A stretch of 64,000 bases of DNA from CAVQBC01 sp963710665 (GCA_963710665.1 CAVQBC010000007.1:310001-374000), one strand, 5' to 3'. Positions 41,546-50,925 are shown, numbered from the stretch's first letter. The notes: generated by a model from the sequence alone, not told the origin. Numbers and translations: made by a program.

Positions 41546-43147
41546 ATGTCCAGCACCGCCTCCCGCCCCGCCTCCGCCCACCCCGCCGTCGGCACCCGCA
41601 CGGTCGCCTCGATCATCGGCGGCGCCGCGCGCGAGGACGCGCCGGGCGGCCGCCAGGCCTCCACCAACCCCGCCCGCACCGACGACGTCGTCGCCGACGT
41701 CCTGCTCGGCGACGCGGGGACCTTCGAGGACGCCTGCCGCGCCGCGCGGGCGGCGCAGCGCGAGTGGGCCGCCGTGCCGGCGCCGGTGCGCGGCAAGGTC
41801 ATCGGCAACGTCGGCCGCCTGGTGGAGGAGAACAAGGAGGCGCTCGCCCGCCTGCTGACGCGCGAGATCGGCAAGCCCTATGCGGAGGCGCTGGGCGAGG
41901 TGCAGGAGATCGTCGACACCTGCGACTTCTTCCTCGGCGAGGGCCGGCGGCTCTATGGGCAGACGGTGCCCTCCGAGATGCCCGACAAGCAGCTGTTCAC
42001 GTTCCGCGTGCCGGTCGGGGTGGCGGCGATCGTCACCGCGGGCAACTTCCCGGTCGCCGTGCCGTCGTGGTACCTGGTGCCGGCGATCGTGTGCGGCAAC
42101 GCGGTCGTGTTCAAGCCGGCCGAGTACGCGGCCGCGGTCGGGGAGGCGCTGGTGCGGATCTTCCACGCCGGCGGCGTGCCCGGCGGGGTCCTCAACGTGG
42201 TGCACGCCGACGGCGAGCAGACCTTCGCGGGCCTCGAGCGCGCGCTCGGCGCCGGGCTGGTCGACAAGGTCGGCTTCACCGGGTCGGACGCGGTCGGCGC
42301 GCGCGTCGGCGAGCTCTGCGGGCGTCACCTGCAGTCGCCGTGCCTCGAGCTGGGCGGCAAGAACCCGATGGTCGTGATGGACGACGCCGACCTCGACCTC
42401 GCCGTCGAGGGCGCGCTGTTCGGAGGCTTCGGGACCGCCGGGCAGCGCTGCACGTCGCTCGGCACCGCGATCGTGCACGCCGGCGTCCACGACGAGTTCG
42501 TGCGCCGGCTCGACGAGCGCCTGCGCGCGGCGCCGGTCGGCGACCCCACCGGCGACGTGCTCTACGGCCCGATGCTCCACGAGCGCTTCGCCGAGCGCTT
42601 CGAGGGCTGGCTCGGGCTGATCGAAGACCACCACGAGGCACACGGCTCCACGGCGCGCGGCCGGATCACCCCCGACAGCCCGCGCGAGGGCTTCGTCGGC
42701 GACGCGGAGGCCGGGCTCTTCTACCACCCGACGTTCGTGACCGGCGTACGGCGCGAGGACGACCTGTACTCGACCGAGACGTTCGGCCCGCTCGTCGGCG
42801 TGATGCGCTTCGAGGACTTCGACGAGGCCGTCGAGCTCGCCAACGCGCACGGCTTCGGGCTCTCGGCCGCGATCTACACCACCTCGCCGCTGCACGCGCT
42901 GCGCTTCCGCGAGCGCTGCAGCGCCGGGATGCTCTCGATCAACAACTCGACCTCGGGCGCCGAGGCCCACCTGCCGTTCGGCGGCAACGGGCGCTCGGGC
43001 AACGGCTCGCGCCAGTCGGGCATCTGGGTGCTCGACCAGTTCACGCGCTGGCAGTCGGTGAACTGGGACTTCGCGGGCAAGCTGCAGAAGGCGCAGATGG
43101 ACGTGGGCGGGATCGAGCCCGACGCCGGCTTCCGCCTGGAGGACTAG
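41546..43147 (+). CDS. NAD(P)-dependent aldehyde dehydrogenase
   Basis: 533 residues. Catalytic residues are both present with the usual spacing: Glu268 in CLELGGKNP and Cys302 in GQRCTS. The cofactor region has TAGNFPVAVPSWYLVPAIVCGNAVVFKPAE and GFTGSDAVGARVGE. The N-terminal 30 residues are Ala/Ser/Pro-rich and not conserved. The protein is about 40 residues longer than many members, with an acidic, His-containing loop near 365-385. It resembles the piperideine-6-carboxylate/semialdehyde dehydrogenase branch, but substrate cannot be assigned. The leaderless-type promoter makes it independent of the gene before it. Confidence 0.9.
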   Translation: MSSTASRPASAHPAVGTRTVASIIGGAAREDAPGGRQASTNPARTDDVVADVLLGDAGTFEDACRAARAAQREWAAVPAPVRGKVIGNVGRLVEENKEALARLLTREIGKPYAEALGEVQEIVDTCDFFLGEGRRLYGQTVPSEMPDKQLFTFRVPVGVAAIVTAGNFPVAVPSWYLVPAIVCGNAVVFKPAEYAAAVGEALVRIFHAGGVPGGVLNVVHADGEQTFAGLERALGAGLVDKVGFTGSDAVGARVGELCGRHLQSPCLELGGKNPMVVMDDADLDLAVEGALFGGFGTAGQRCTSLGTAIVHAGVHDEFVRRLDERLRAAPVGDPTGDVLYGPMLHERFAERFEGWLGLIEDHHEAHGSTARGRITPDSPREGFVGDAEAGLFYHPTFVTGVRREDDLYSTETFGPLVGVMRFEDFDEAVELANAHGFGLSAAIYTTSPLHALRFRERCSAGMLSINNSTSGAEAHLPFGGNGRSGNGSRQSGIWVLDQFTRWQSVNWDFAGKLQKAQMDVGGIEPDAGFRLED

Positions 43148-43169
43148 CGGAGCGGGCGCTTCGTAGAGA

Positions 43170-43197
43170 CGTCACATTCCCCGGCGGACGTGTGACG
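43170..43197. repeat. Inverted repeat downstream of the aldehyde dehydrogenase gene
   Basis: CGTCACA and TGTGACG form a 7-bp stem around a 14-nt loop, between the dehydrogenase stop and the DUF559 gene. It could be a weak terminator or an operator for the next gene. Confidence 0.4.
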
Positions 43198-43219
43198 GGA
43201 GGCCGGGCACAGTCCCGGC

Positions 43220-44191
43220 ATGACTCCCGTCCATCGCGGCGCTTGTCGAGTTGACGTCGCTCAGCCCGCCGAACTCGACACGCGGCCCGACGTGCTGGTC
43301 GCTCGGCGGGCGGCCGGTCAGTGGGGCGTGCTCTCGTTCGACGAGTTGCTGGCGTGCGGGCTCTCTCGCGGCGCCGTCGGCGCACGGGTCCGCAACGGCA
43401 GGCTGCATCGGATCCACCGCGGGGTCTATGCGGTGGGCCACGCCGGCCTGCCGCTCCAGGGGCGGCTCCTGGCCGCGCTGAAGGCGTGCGGGCCGGGCGC
43501 CGTGCTCAGCCACTTCTCGGCCGCCGCGCTCTTCGGCCTCCTCGATGCCGAGGACCGGTATCCGGAGGTCACGGTGCGCGGTACGACGACCAGGCTGCAT
43601 CGGGGGGTGCGCGTGCACCGCACTCGCGTGCTCGACCCGCCCGACGTCACGCGCCGCGCCGGTCTGGAGACGACCTCGCCGGCGCGGACGCTGCTCGATC
43701 TCGCACCGGCGCTGGAGTACCGGGGGCTGCGCCGCATCGTCCGCAACGCGCAGTCGCTGCACCTCGTCAACGTGCCCGGGCTCTTGGACGTGCTCGACCG
43801 GCTCGCGCCTCGCCCGGGCTCCCGCAAGCTGGCTCGGATCGTGGCCACAGGACCCGTCCCGACGCGCAGCGAGCTCGAGGACGCCGTGCTCGAGCTCGTG
43901 CTGGCCGGCGGGCTCGCTCGGCCCGACGTCAACGTCCCCATCGTCGTCGCCGGCCGGCGCGTGATCCCCGACTTCCGCTGGCCTTGCCGGCGCCTCATCG
44001 TCGAGGCCGACGGCGCGGCCTGGCACGGCCACCGGCTGGCACACGAGGACGACGCCGAGCGCCAGGCGCTGCTCGAGTCCCACGGCGAGCGCGTCCTGCG
44101 CGTCACCTGGGAGCAGGCGGTCGCCCGGCGCGGCGAAACGCTCGCCCGGCTGCGGGCCGCCGGCGCGCCCGTGTCGAGTTCCGACGGCTGA
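43220..44191 (+). CDS. AbiEi-like N-terminal plus DUF559 endonuclease-like protein
   Basis: 323 residues from ATG 43220 (CACAGT lies 6 nt upstream); GTG 43292 is an alternative start that would leave the left palindrome outside the gene. Residues about 25-90 match the winged-helix domain found in AbiEi-type proteins (GVLSFDELLACGLSRGAVGARVRNGRLHRIHRGVYAVG). The C-terminal 110 residues look like DUF559/Vsr-type PD-(D/E)xK nuclease: VIPDFRWPCRRLIVEADGAAWHGH supplies Asp and Glu, then ERQALLESHGERVLRVTWEQ. The biological role of such solitary proteins is unknown. No toxin partner, methylase or transposase is adjacent. Both ends of the gene lie in near-identical inverted palindromes. Confidence 0.8.
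   Translation: MTPVHRGACRVDVAQPAELDTRPDVLVARRAAGQWGVLSFDELLACGLSRGAVGARVRNGRLHRIHRGVYAVGHAGLPLQGRLLAALKACGPGAVLSHFSAAALFGLLDAEDRYPEVTVRGTTTRLHRGVRVHRTRVLDPPDVTRRAGLETTSPARTLLDLAPALEYRGLRRIVRNAQSLHLVNVPGLLDVLDRLAPRPGSRKLARIVATGPVPTRSELEDAVLELVLAGGLARPDVNVPIVVAGRRVIPDFRWPCRRLIVEADGAAWHGHRLAHEDDAERQALLESHGERVLRVTWEQAVARRGETLARLRAAGAPVSSSDG
43238..43282 (+). repeat. Left palindromic unit of the DUF559 gene
   Basis: A 45-bp unit containing the hairpin TGTCGAGTT (43244-43252) / AACTCGACA (43272-43280) with a 19-nt loop. It is the inverted copy of the unit at 44170-44214, identical at 40 of 45 positions. Confidence 0.85.
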
Positions 44192-44214
44192 GCGGTGTCA
44201 ACTCGACAAGCGCC
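44170..44214 (-). repeat. Right palindromic unit of the DUF559 gene
   Basis: Inverted copy of 43238-43282, with the same 9-bp arms (44172-44180 and 44200-44208) and a 19-nt loop. It contains the stop codons of both the DUF559 gene (44189-44191) and the convergent ThDP-enzyme gene (44198-44200). Confidence 0.85.
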
Positions 44215-45862
44215 CGCCGGGCTTCCGGCGGCGGTACCAGTTCGGCGACGTCGTCGGCGGCGGGACCAGCGCCTCGGTGCGGGTGACGAGGACGCTCGGC
44301 TCCGGGTCGGCCAGGTGGCGGGCGAGCGCCTCGCCGAACGCGTCCTCGAGCCCCTCGACGCCCTCGGCGGGCAGCCCGAACGAGGCCGCGAGCGCGACGA
44401 AGTCGGGCGACTCGAGGTCGACGCCGTAGCGCGCCTCGCCGGCGAGGTCCTGGTCATAGCGCAGCATCCCGTAGCCGCCGTCGTCGACGATCACCGCGGT
44501 GAGCGGGAGCCGCTCCTGCGCGACGGTGGCGAGCTCGCCGCAGGCGTACAGGAAGCCGCCGTCCCCGGACACCGAGACGACCGGGCCGGTGCCGGCCAGC
44601 GCGGCGCCGAGGGCGGCCGGGAAGGCGAAGCCGAGCGTCCCCCAGCCCATGGGGTACTGCAGCCGGCGGGGGCGGGCGAAGGCATGGAAGCCCGCCAGCC
44701 AGTAGCCGGGGATGCACATGTCGGCGACCACGACGGCGTCGGCCGGGACGGCGAACGCGAACGCGTCGAGGAAGCGCAGCGCCGCGGTGTCGAGCTCGCC
44801 GCAGACCGAGGCGCGCGCGCCCTGCAGGCGCGCGGCCAGCGCGTCGAGCCCGTCGCGGGGACGCAGCTGGGCGGCCAGCGCGGCCGTCATGGCTCCCGCC
44901 TCGCCCTCGAGCACGACGTCGGCCGGGTAGTTCTTCGTCGCGTCTTCGGGGTCGCGGTTGACGGCCACGAGCCGCGGCGGCGCCGGCATCGCCCAGTTCT
45001 GGGTGTTCATGCCGTCGAGGTCCGAGGCGACGGCGATCACCGCGTCGGCCTCGTCCCACAGCCGGCCGGCGGCCTCGACGTGCGGCGGCAGCCCGACCGC
45101 GCACGGGTGCTCGGGTGGCAGGAGGCCGCGGGCGCCGAACGTGGTCAGCACCGGTGCCGCGAGGCGCTCGGCCAGCGCGGCGACGGCCGTGCCGGCGTCG
45201 CGCGCGCCGCCCCCGGCCCACACGAGCGGGCGCTCGGCGTCCTCGAGCAGCGCGACCGCCCGGGCGAGCTGGTCGCGGGCGGCGCCGGCGCTGCGCGCGC
45301 CGTCGGGGCCGCGCGGCGGGGCGGGTGGGCCGTCTTCGGACTCGGCGGCCAGCAGGTCCGTCGGCACCTCGAGGTAGGCGGGGCGGCTCGCGGCCCGCGC
45401 GCGGGCGATCGCCTCGTCGGCGAGCGCGCCGAGGTCGTCGCCCGGGTGCGCGCGGCGCACGCCCGCGGTGACGGGCGCGAACATCGCCGCCTGGTCGAGG
45501 GTCTCGTGCAGCACGCCGCGATACACGCCGGGCCGTCGCAGCGAGGAGGGGATGTCGGTGGCGACGACCACCAGCGGCGAGCGCGACGCCCATGCCTCGC
45601 CGACCCCGCCGAGCGTGTTGGCGGCGCCCGGGCCGGTCGTCGTGAGCGCCACGCCGAGGCGCCCGGTGGCCCGGGCGTACCCGTCGGCGGCGTACGCGGC
45701 GGCCTGCTCGTGACGGACCCCGACGAGCCGGATCGGCGACGCGCGCAGCGCGTCCCAGAGCGCGAGGTTGTGCACGCCGGGCAGCCCGAAGCAGACCTCG
45801 ACGCCCGCGCGCTCGAGCGCCGACGTGATCAGGGCGGCTCCGGTCGGCATCGAGCGAAACAT
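44198..45862 (-). CDS. Thiamine-diphosphate-dependent enzyme (acetolactate synthase-like)
   Basis: 554 residues from ATG 45862 (45850 also possible). Three-domain ThDP fold: the N-terminal PYR domain has the activating Glu in VRHEQAAAYAADGYAR and TTTGPGAANTLGGVGEAWA; a central domain follows; the C-terminal PP domain has GDGGFLYACGELATVAQERLPLTAVIVDDGGYGML, where the usual second Asn of the ThDP motif is Asp. It resembles the large subunit of acetolactate synthase and related decarboxylases; no small subunit gene is adjacent, so biosynthetic IlvB is unlikely. The last codons and stop come from the right palindrome, so the C terminus may have been altered by that element. It is divergent from xylulokinase. 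Confidence 0.85.
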   Translation of the reverse strand: MFRSMPTGAALITSALERAGVEVCFGLPGVHNLALWDALRASPIRLVGVRHEQAAAYAADGYARATGRLGVALTTTGPGAANTLGGVGEAWASRSPLVVVATDIPSSLRRPGVYRGVLHETLDQAAMFAPVTAGVRRAHPGDDLGALADEAIARARAASRPAYLEVPTDLLAAESEDGPPAPPRGPDGARSAGAARDQLARAVALLEDAERPLVWAGGGARDAGTAVAALAERLAAPVLTTFGARGLLPPEHPCAVGLPPHVEAAGRLWDEADAVIAVASDLDGMNTQNWAMPAPPRLVAVNRDPEDATKNYPADVVLEGEAGAMTAALAAQLRPRDGLDALAARLQGARASVCGELDTAALRFLDAFAFAVPADAVVVADMCIPGYWLAGFHAFARPRRLQYPMGWGTLGFAFPAALGAALAGTGPVVSVSGDGGFLYACGELATVAQERLPLTAVIVDDGGYGMLRYDQDLAGEARYGVDLESPDFVALAASFGLPAEGVEGLEDAFGEALARHLADPEPSVLVTRTEALVPPPTTSPNWYRRRKPGGRLSS

Positions 45863-45873
45863 AGTCCCCCGGT

Positions 45874-45879
45874 TAGGAT
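45874..45879 (+). promoter_or_regulatory. -10-like hexamer upstream of xylulokinase
   Basis: TAGGAT ends 7 nt before a GTG at 45887 that opens a 10-codon frame, not the kinase itself. Confidence 0.45.
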
Positions 45880-45886
45880 CCGCGCC

Positions 45887-45919
45887 GTGCCCGCCGTCCA
45901 CGGCCACCACGCCGGTTGA
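45887..45919 (+). other. Ten-codon upstream frame coupled to xylulokinase
   Basis: GTG 45887 opens a frame reading MPAVHGHHAG and then TGA. That TGA overlaps the TTG start of the kinase (TTGA at 45916-45919). Placement 7 nt after a -10-like hexamer suggests a leaderless mini-frame whose termination feeds ribosomes onto a weak TTG start. Confidence 0.4.
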
Positions 45920-47412
45920 CCGTCCTGCTCGGCGTCGACGTCGGGACGGGCGGCGCCCGGGCGGTCGCGGTGTCGGACGACGGCGAGCTGATCGCCGACG
46001 CGTCCGCGGGCTACGACCTGCTCACCCCGCGCCCCGGCTGGACCGAGCAGCGGCCCGAGGACTGGTGGGAGGGCACGCGCCGGGTTCTCGCCGAGGTGGC
46101 GCGCGCGACGGCCGGCCAGGAGATCGCCGGCCTCGGGCTCACCGGCCAGATGCACGGCTCGGTGTTCCTCGACGCAAGCGACGCCGTGGTGCGCCCCGCG
46201 CTGCTGTGGAACGACCAGCGCACCGAGCGCCAGTGCGAGGCGATCACCGAGCGCGTCGGCGCCGAGCGGCTCGTCCAGGCGGCCGGCAACCCGGCCCTCA
46301 CCGGGTTCCAGGCGCCGAAGATCCTGTGGCTCGCCGAGGAGGAGCCCGAGCACTACGGGCAGGTGGCCGCCGTGCTGCTCCCGAAGGACTACGTGCGCCT
46401 GCTGCTCACCGGCGAACGCGCGACCGACGCCTCGGACGCCTCAGGCACGCTGCTGCTCGACGTTCGCGCGCGCGACTGGTCGGCGGAGATCCTGGACGCG
46501 CTCGAGATCCCGCGCGAGTGGCTCCCGCGCGTCCACGAGGGCACCGAGGCGACCGGCGCGCTGCGCGACGCGGTCGCCGACGATCTCGGCCTGCCGCGCG
46601 GGCTCCCGGTGGCGGCCGGCGGCGGCGACAACGCGGCGGCGGCGGTCGGCGTCGGCGTCGTGCGCGAGGGCCGGCTGTCGTCCTCGGTCGGCACGAGCGG
46701 CGTCGTGTTCGCCCACCGCGACGCCTTCACGCCCGACCCCTCGGGGCGCGTGCACGCCTTCTGCCACGCGCTGCCGGGCGCCTTCCACCTGATGGCGGTG
46801 GCCCTGTCGTCGGGCGGGTCGCTCAGCTGGTGGCGCGAGCGCTTCGGCGCGGGCGAGGACTTCGACGCGCTCGTGGCCGAGGCGGCGGCGGTCGAGCCGG
46901 GAGCCGAGGGCCTGCTGTTCATGCCCTACCTCACCGGGGAGCGCACGCCGCACCTCGACCCGGCGGCGCGCGGCGGCTTCCTCGGCCTGACGGTGCGCCA
47001 CGGGCGCGGGCACCTGACGCGCGCGGTGATGGAGGGCGTCGCGTTCTCGATGCGCGACGGCCTCGAGATCATGCGCGCGCTCGGGACGCCGGACGACGAC
47101 GTCCGGGCGGTCGGCGGCGGCGCGCGCTCGGAGCTCTGGCTGCGCCTGCAGGCCGACGTCTACGGGCGCCCGATCCGCCGCACGGCGATCGACGAGGGTC
47201 CCGCGTACGGGGCGGCGCTGCTCGGAGGGGTCGCGGCCGGGGTCTTCGCCTCGGCCGAGGAGGCGGGGACGCGCGTCCGGCTGCGCGAGGAGGTCGTCGA
47301 GCCCGATCCCGAGCGCGTGCGGCTCTACGACGAGCTCTACGGCATCTACGCCGGGCTGTATCCCGCCACGCGGGACGCCATGCACGCGCTCACGCGGCTC
47401 GCGACCCGCTGA
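45916..47412 (+). CDS. xylB: Xylulokinase (FGGY family)
   Basis: 498 residues from TTG 45916. Phosphorylates D-xylulose for the pentose phosphate pathway. Both FGGY halves are present: LLGVDVGTGGARAVAV (phosphate binding), LGLTGQMHGSVFLD (xylulokinase signature; Met-His contact the sugar), LLWNDQRTERQC, catalytic Asp in AAGGGDNAAAAVGVG, and the C-terminal AVGGGARSELWLRLQADV. No in-frame ATG or GTG lies close upstream. No xylose isomerase or transporter is adjacent. Regulation may involve the mini-frame directly before it. Confidence 0.9.
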   Translation: MTVLLGVDVGTGGARAVAVSDDGELIADASAGYDLLTPRPGWTEQRPEDWWEGTRRVLAEVARATAGQEIAGLGLTGQMHGSVFLDASDAVVRPALLWNDQRTERQCEAITERVGAERLVQAAGNPALTGFQAPKILWLAEEEPEHYGQVAAVLLPKDYVRLLLTGERATDASDASGTLLLDVRARDWSAEILDALEIPREWLPRVHEGTEATGALRDAVADDLGLPRGLPVAAGGGDNAAAAVGVGVVREGRLSSSVGTSGVVFAHRDAFTPDPSGRVHAFCHALPGAFHLMAVALSSGGSLSWWRERFGAGEDFDALVAEAAAVEPGAEGLLFMPYLTGERTPHLDPAARGGFLGLTVRHGRGHLTRAVMEGVAFSMRDGLEIMRALGTPDDDVRAVGGGARSELWLRLQADVYGRPIRRTAIDEGPAYGAALLGGVAAGVFASAEEAGTRVRLREEVVEPDPERVRLYDELYGIYAGLYPATRDAMHALTRLATR

Positions 47413-47418
47413 AGCGGC

Positions 47419-47580
47419 CTACGGGCGGTGCTTGGGCTTGCCGCCCTTCATCACCTTCGAGCGCACCTGCTCGATCTGGCGCTTCCCCTCGGGGCTCGAC
47501 GCGTAGCGCTTCGCCTTGTCGGTGAGCTCCCGCCCCTGGCGCGAGCGGGCGAACTTGCTGACCTTGTCGAACATTCCCAT
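47419..47580 (-). CDS. Small conserved basic protein
   Basis: 53 residues from ATG 47580 (ATG 47574 also possible), with GGAGG 8 nt upstream. It begins MGMFDKVSKFARSRQGREL and ends in a basic tail (MKGGKPKHRP). Mostly helical and highly charged, with no signal or membrane segment. Short proteins with this start are widespread in actinobacteria, but I know no function. It is convergent with xylulokinase, 6 nt from its stop. Confidence 0.7.
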   Translation of the reverse strand: MGMFDKVSKFARSRQGRELTDKAKRYASSPEGKRQIEQVRSKVMKGGKPKHRP

Positions 47581-47669
47581 CGATCGGACCTCCCGTGGCG
47601 GTTGGTGCGGAGGATTGCAGCGTCTCACGCTGAAGGGCGGCTAAGAGCCAGGCCACCCACTCCCCAACC

Positions 47670-47700
47670 TTGACACAGTTGTGTCAGGGTTTGCTACCCT
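47670..47700 (+). promoter_or_regulatory. MerR-type promoter with operator inside a 19-nt spacer
   Basis: TTGACA (47670-47675) and TACCCT (47695-47700) are separated by 19 nt, the overlong spacing typical of MerR-activated promoters. A perfect 16-bp palindrome, TGACACAGTTGTGTCA (47671-47686), overlaps the -35 and fills most of the spacer. The start codon of the MerR-family gene is 9 nt downstream. Confidence 0.75.
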
Positions 47701-47709
47701 CGCCTTCGG

Positions 47710-48089
47710 ATGGACGCTCTCACGATCCACGAGGCGGCCGAGACGACCGGCTGGTCCCCGCGCATGCTGCGCTACGTCGAGCGGGTCGGGCTCGTGGGTC
47801 CGCGTCGCTCGGCCTCGGGCTACCGGCTCTACGGCCCCGCGGAGCTGCAGCGACTGCGCACCCTGCGCGAGCTGCTCGAGGAGTACGAGCTCGGCCTCTC
47901 GGACCTTGCGTTCGCGCTCCGGCTGCGACGCGAGCCGGAGCTGCGCGCGGCGACCGACGCCTGGCTCGAAGCCGAGGCGGAGCGTCCCGCCGACGTCCCG
48001 GCGGCCGGCTGGATGCGCTGGGAGCAGGAGAAGCACGAGCGGCTTCTCGAGGCCGCCGCCAAGCTGCCAACCCTCGTCACGGAGAACAC

Positions 48090-48093
<4 letters not shown>
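47710..48093 (+). CDS. MerR-family regulator coupled to ahcY
   Basis: 127 residues. The N-terminal winged helix (about 3-70) is typical: LTIHEAAETTGWSPRMLRYVERVGLVGPRRSASGYRLYGPAELQRL. A dimerisation helix follows, then about 40 residues of effector domain (DVPAAGWMRWEQEKHERLLEAAAK). There are no cysteines anywhere, which argues against metal or thiol sensing of the MerR/CueR/SoxR type and for a small-molecule ligand. It overlaps ahcY by ATGA, so the two are co-translated. Inference: a sensor of S-adenosylhomocysteine, homocysteine or a related metabolite that controls its own operon through the palindrome at 47671-47686. Confidence 0.85.
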
Positions 48094-49538
<1,445 letters not shown>

Positions 49539-49580
49539 GGTTGCCCCTGTGGGCGTCCGGCCCACAGTCCTGAAGTGGAC

Positions 49581-49599
49581 GGCCGCCATCCGGGCGGCC
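49581..49599 (+). terminator. First hairpin after ahcY
   Basis: GGCCGCC and GGCGGCC pair around a 5-nt loop, 43 nt after the ahcY stop. Confidence 0.5.
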
Positions 49600-49607
49600 G
49601 TGACGGT

Positions 49608-49630
49608 GGGGCCGCCTTCCGGGCGGCCCC
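49608..49630 (+). terminator. Second hairpin after ahcY
   Basis: A 9-bp stem (GGGGCCGCC/GGCGGCCCC) with loop TTCCG, directly after the first hairpin and of similar design. Confidence 0.55.
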
Positions 49631-49651
49631 GCTGCTGACCCCGCCTCAGCC

Positions 49652-50905
49652 ATGGCCCGCGCGTCGCGCTCCGACATCACCGATCCGGGCCTGGCCGAGG
49701 CCGGCCGCGACCGGATCGCGTGGGCCGACGCGCAGATGCCGGTCCTGCGGTCGATCCGCGAGCGCTTCGCGACGCAGCGGCCGCTCGACGGGCTGCGGGT
49801 CGCCGCGTGCCTGCACGTCACGAGCGAGACGGCGAACCTCGTCCGCACGTTGATGGCCGGCGGCGCGGTGACCGGCCTGTGCGCCGCCAACCCGCTGTCC
49901 ACGCAGGACGAGGTGGCGGCGGCGCTCGTCGCCGAAGGCGCCGAGGTCCACGCCCGCAACGGCGAGGACGCCCAGGCCTACGCCGACGGCGTCGCCGCGC
50001 TGGTGGCGGGCGGGCCTCACATCACGCTCGACGACGGCGCCGACCTCATCACGCTCGCCCACTCCCACCCGCCGCTGGTGGAGGGGATGCTCGGCGGCAC
50101 CGAGGAGACCACCACCGGCCTCGTCCGCCTGCGTGCGCTCGAGGCCGAAGGGCGCCTCGGCTGCCCCGTGATCGCGGTCAACGAGGCGCGCACCGAGCGG
50201 ACCTTCAACGACCGCTACGGCACGGGGCAGTCGACGCTCGACGGGATCCTGCGCGCCACGAACCTCCTGCTGGCGGGCCGGACGATGGTCGTGTTCGGCT
50301 ACGGCTGGACCGGCAAGGGCGTCGCGCTGCGGTCGGCCGGCCTCGGCGCGGCGGTGATCGTCTGCGAGGTCGACCCGCTGGTCGCGCTCGAGGCGCGCAT
50401 GGACGGCTTCGGCGTCATGCCCGCGCTGCGCGCCGCCGAGGTCGGCGACGTGTTCGTGACCGTCACGGGCGCCCGCGACGTGCTCACGCGCGCCCACTTC
50501 GAGCGCATGAAGGACGGCGCCGTGCTCGCCAACGCGGGGCACTTCGACGTCGAGATCAACCTCCACGACCTGCGGGCGCTGGCGACGGGCGGGGTCCGCG
50601 AGGTGCGCCCCCTGGTCGAGCAGTACGACCTCGGCGGGCGCCGGCTCAACCTGCTCGCGCAGGGCCGCGTGGTCAACCTGGCCGCCGCGGAGGGGCATCC
50701 CGCCGCGGTCATGGACATGTCGTTCGCCAACCAGGCGCTCGCGGCCGAGTACCTGGCGCGCCACGGCGCCGAGCTCGAGCCGCGCGTGCACCCGGTGCCG
50801 GAGCTGCTCGACCGCGAGGTCGCGCGCCTGAAGCTCGCCTCGCTCGGCATCGAGATCGACGAGCTCACCGAGGACCAGGCGCGCTACCTCAACTCGTGGG
50901 AGTGA
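49652..50905 (+). CDS. Short (archaeal-type) adenosylhomocysteinase paralogue
   Basis: 417 residues. SAH hydrolase fold without the long-form insertion and without the K-S-D-H-Y-R-Y tail; it ends LTEDQARYLNSWE, as archaeal and thermophile enzymes do. Substrate region: CLHVTSETANLVRTL. NAD region: VFGYGWTGKGVALRSAGLGA. Middle: DDGADLITLAH and GGTEETTTGLVRLRAL. At least one archaeal enzyme of this short type prefers S-inosylhomocysteine, so this paralogue may not act on SAH. It lies 113 nt after ahcY behind two hairpins. The gene start is ATG 49652; no strong ribosome site is seen. Confidence 0.88.
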   Translation: MARASRSDITDPGLAEAGRDRIAWADAQMPVLRSIRERFATQRPLDGLRVAACLHVTSETANLVRTLMAGGAVTGLCAANPLSTQDEVAAALVAEGAEVHARNGEDAQAYADGVAALVAGGPHITLDDGADLITLAHSHPPLVEGMLGGTEETTTGLVRLRALEAEGRLGCPVIAVNEARTERTFNDRYGTGQSTLDGILRATNLLLAGRTMVVFGYGWTGKGVALRSAGLGAAVIVCEVDPLVALEARMDGFGVMPALRAAEVGDVFVTVTGARDVLTRAHFERMKDGAVLANAGHFDVEINLHDLRALATGGVREVRPLVEQYDLGGRRLNLLAQGRVVNLAAAEGHPAAVMDMSFANQALAAEYLARHGAELEPRVHPVPELLDREVARLKLASLGIEIDELTEDQARYLNSWE

Positions 50906-50913
50906 GATCGCGG

Positions 50914-50919
50914 TAGCGT
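50914..50919 (+). promoter_or_regulatory. -10-like hexamer of the decarboxylase gene
   Basis: TAGCGT ends 6 nt before ATG 50926, overlapping the very end of the intergenic gap. Confidence 0.45.
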
Positions 50920-50925
50920 CGCCCC

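Noticed and set aside
43220..44191. A toxin-antitoxin pair, because the DUF559 protein has an AbiEi-like N terminus
   Set aside because: No AbiEii-type nucleotidyltransferase or other toxin gene is adjacent, and the C-terminal half is nuclease-like rather than an antitoxin domain.
47671..47686. Palindrome before the MerR gene read as a terminator for upstream transcription
   Set aside because: The stem is not GC-rich, has only a 2-nt centre and no U tract, and sits exactly between -35 and -10, which fits an operator.
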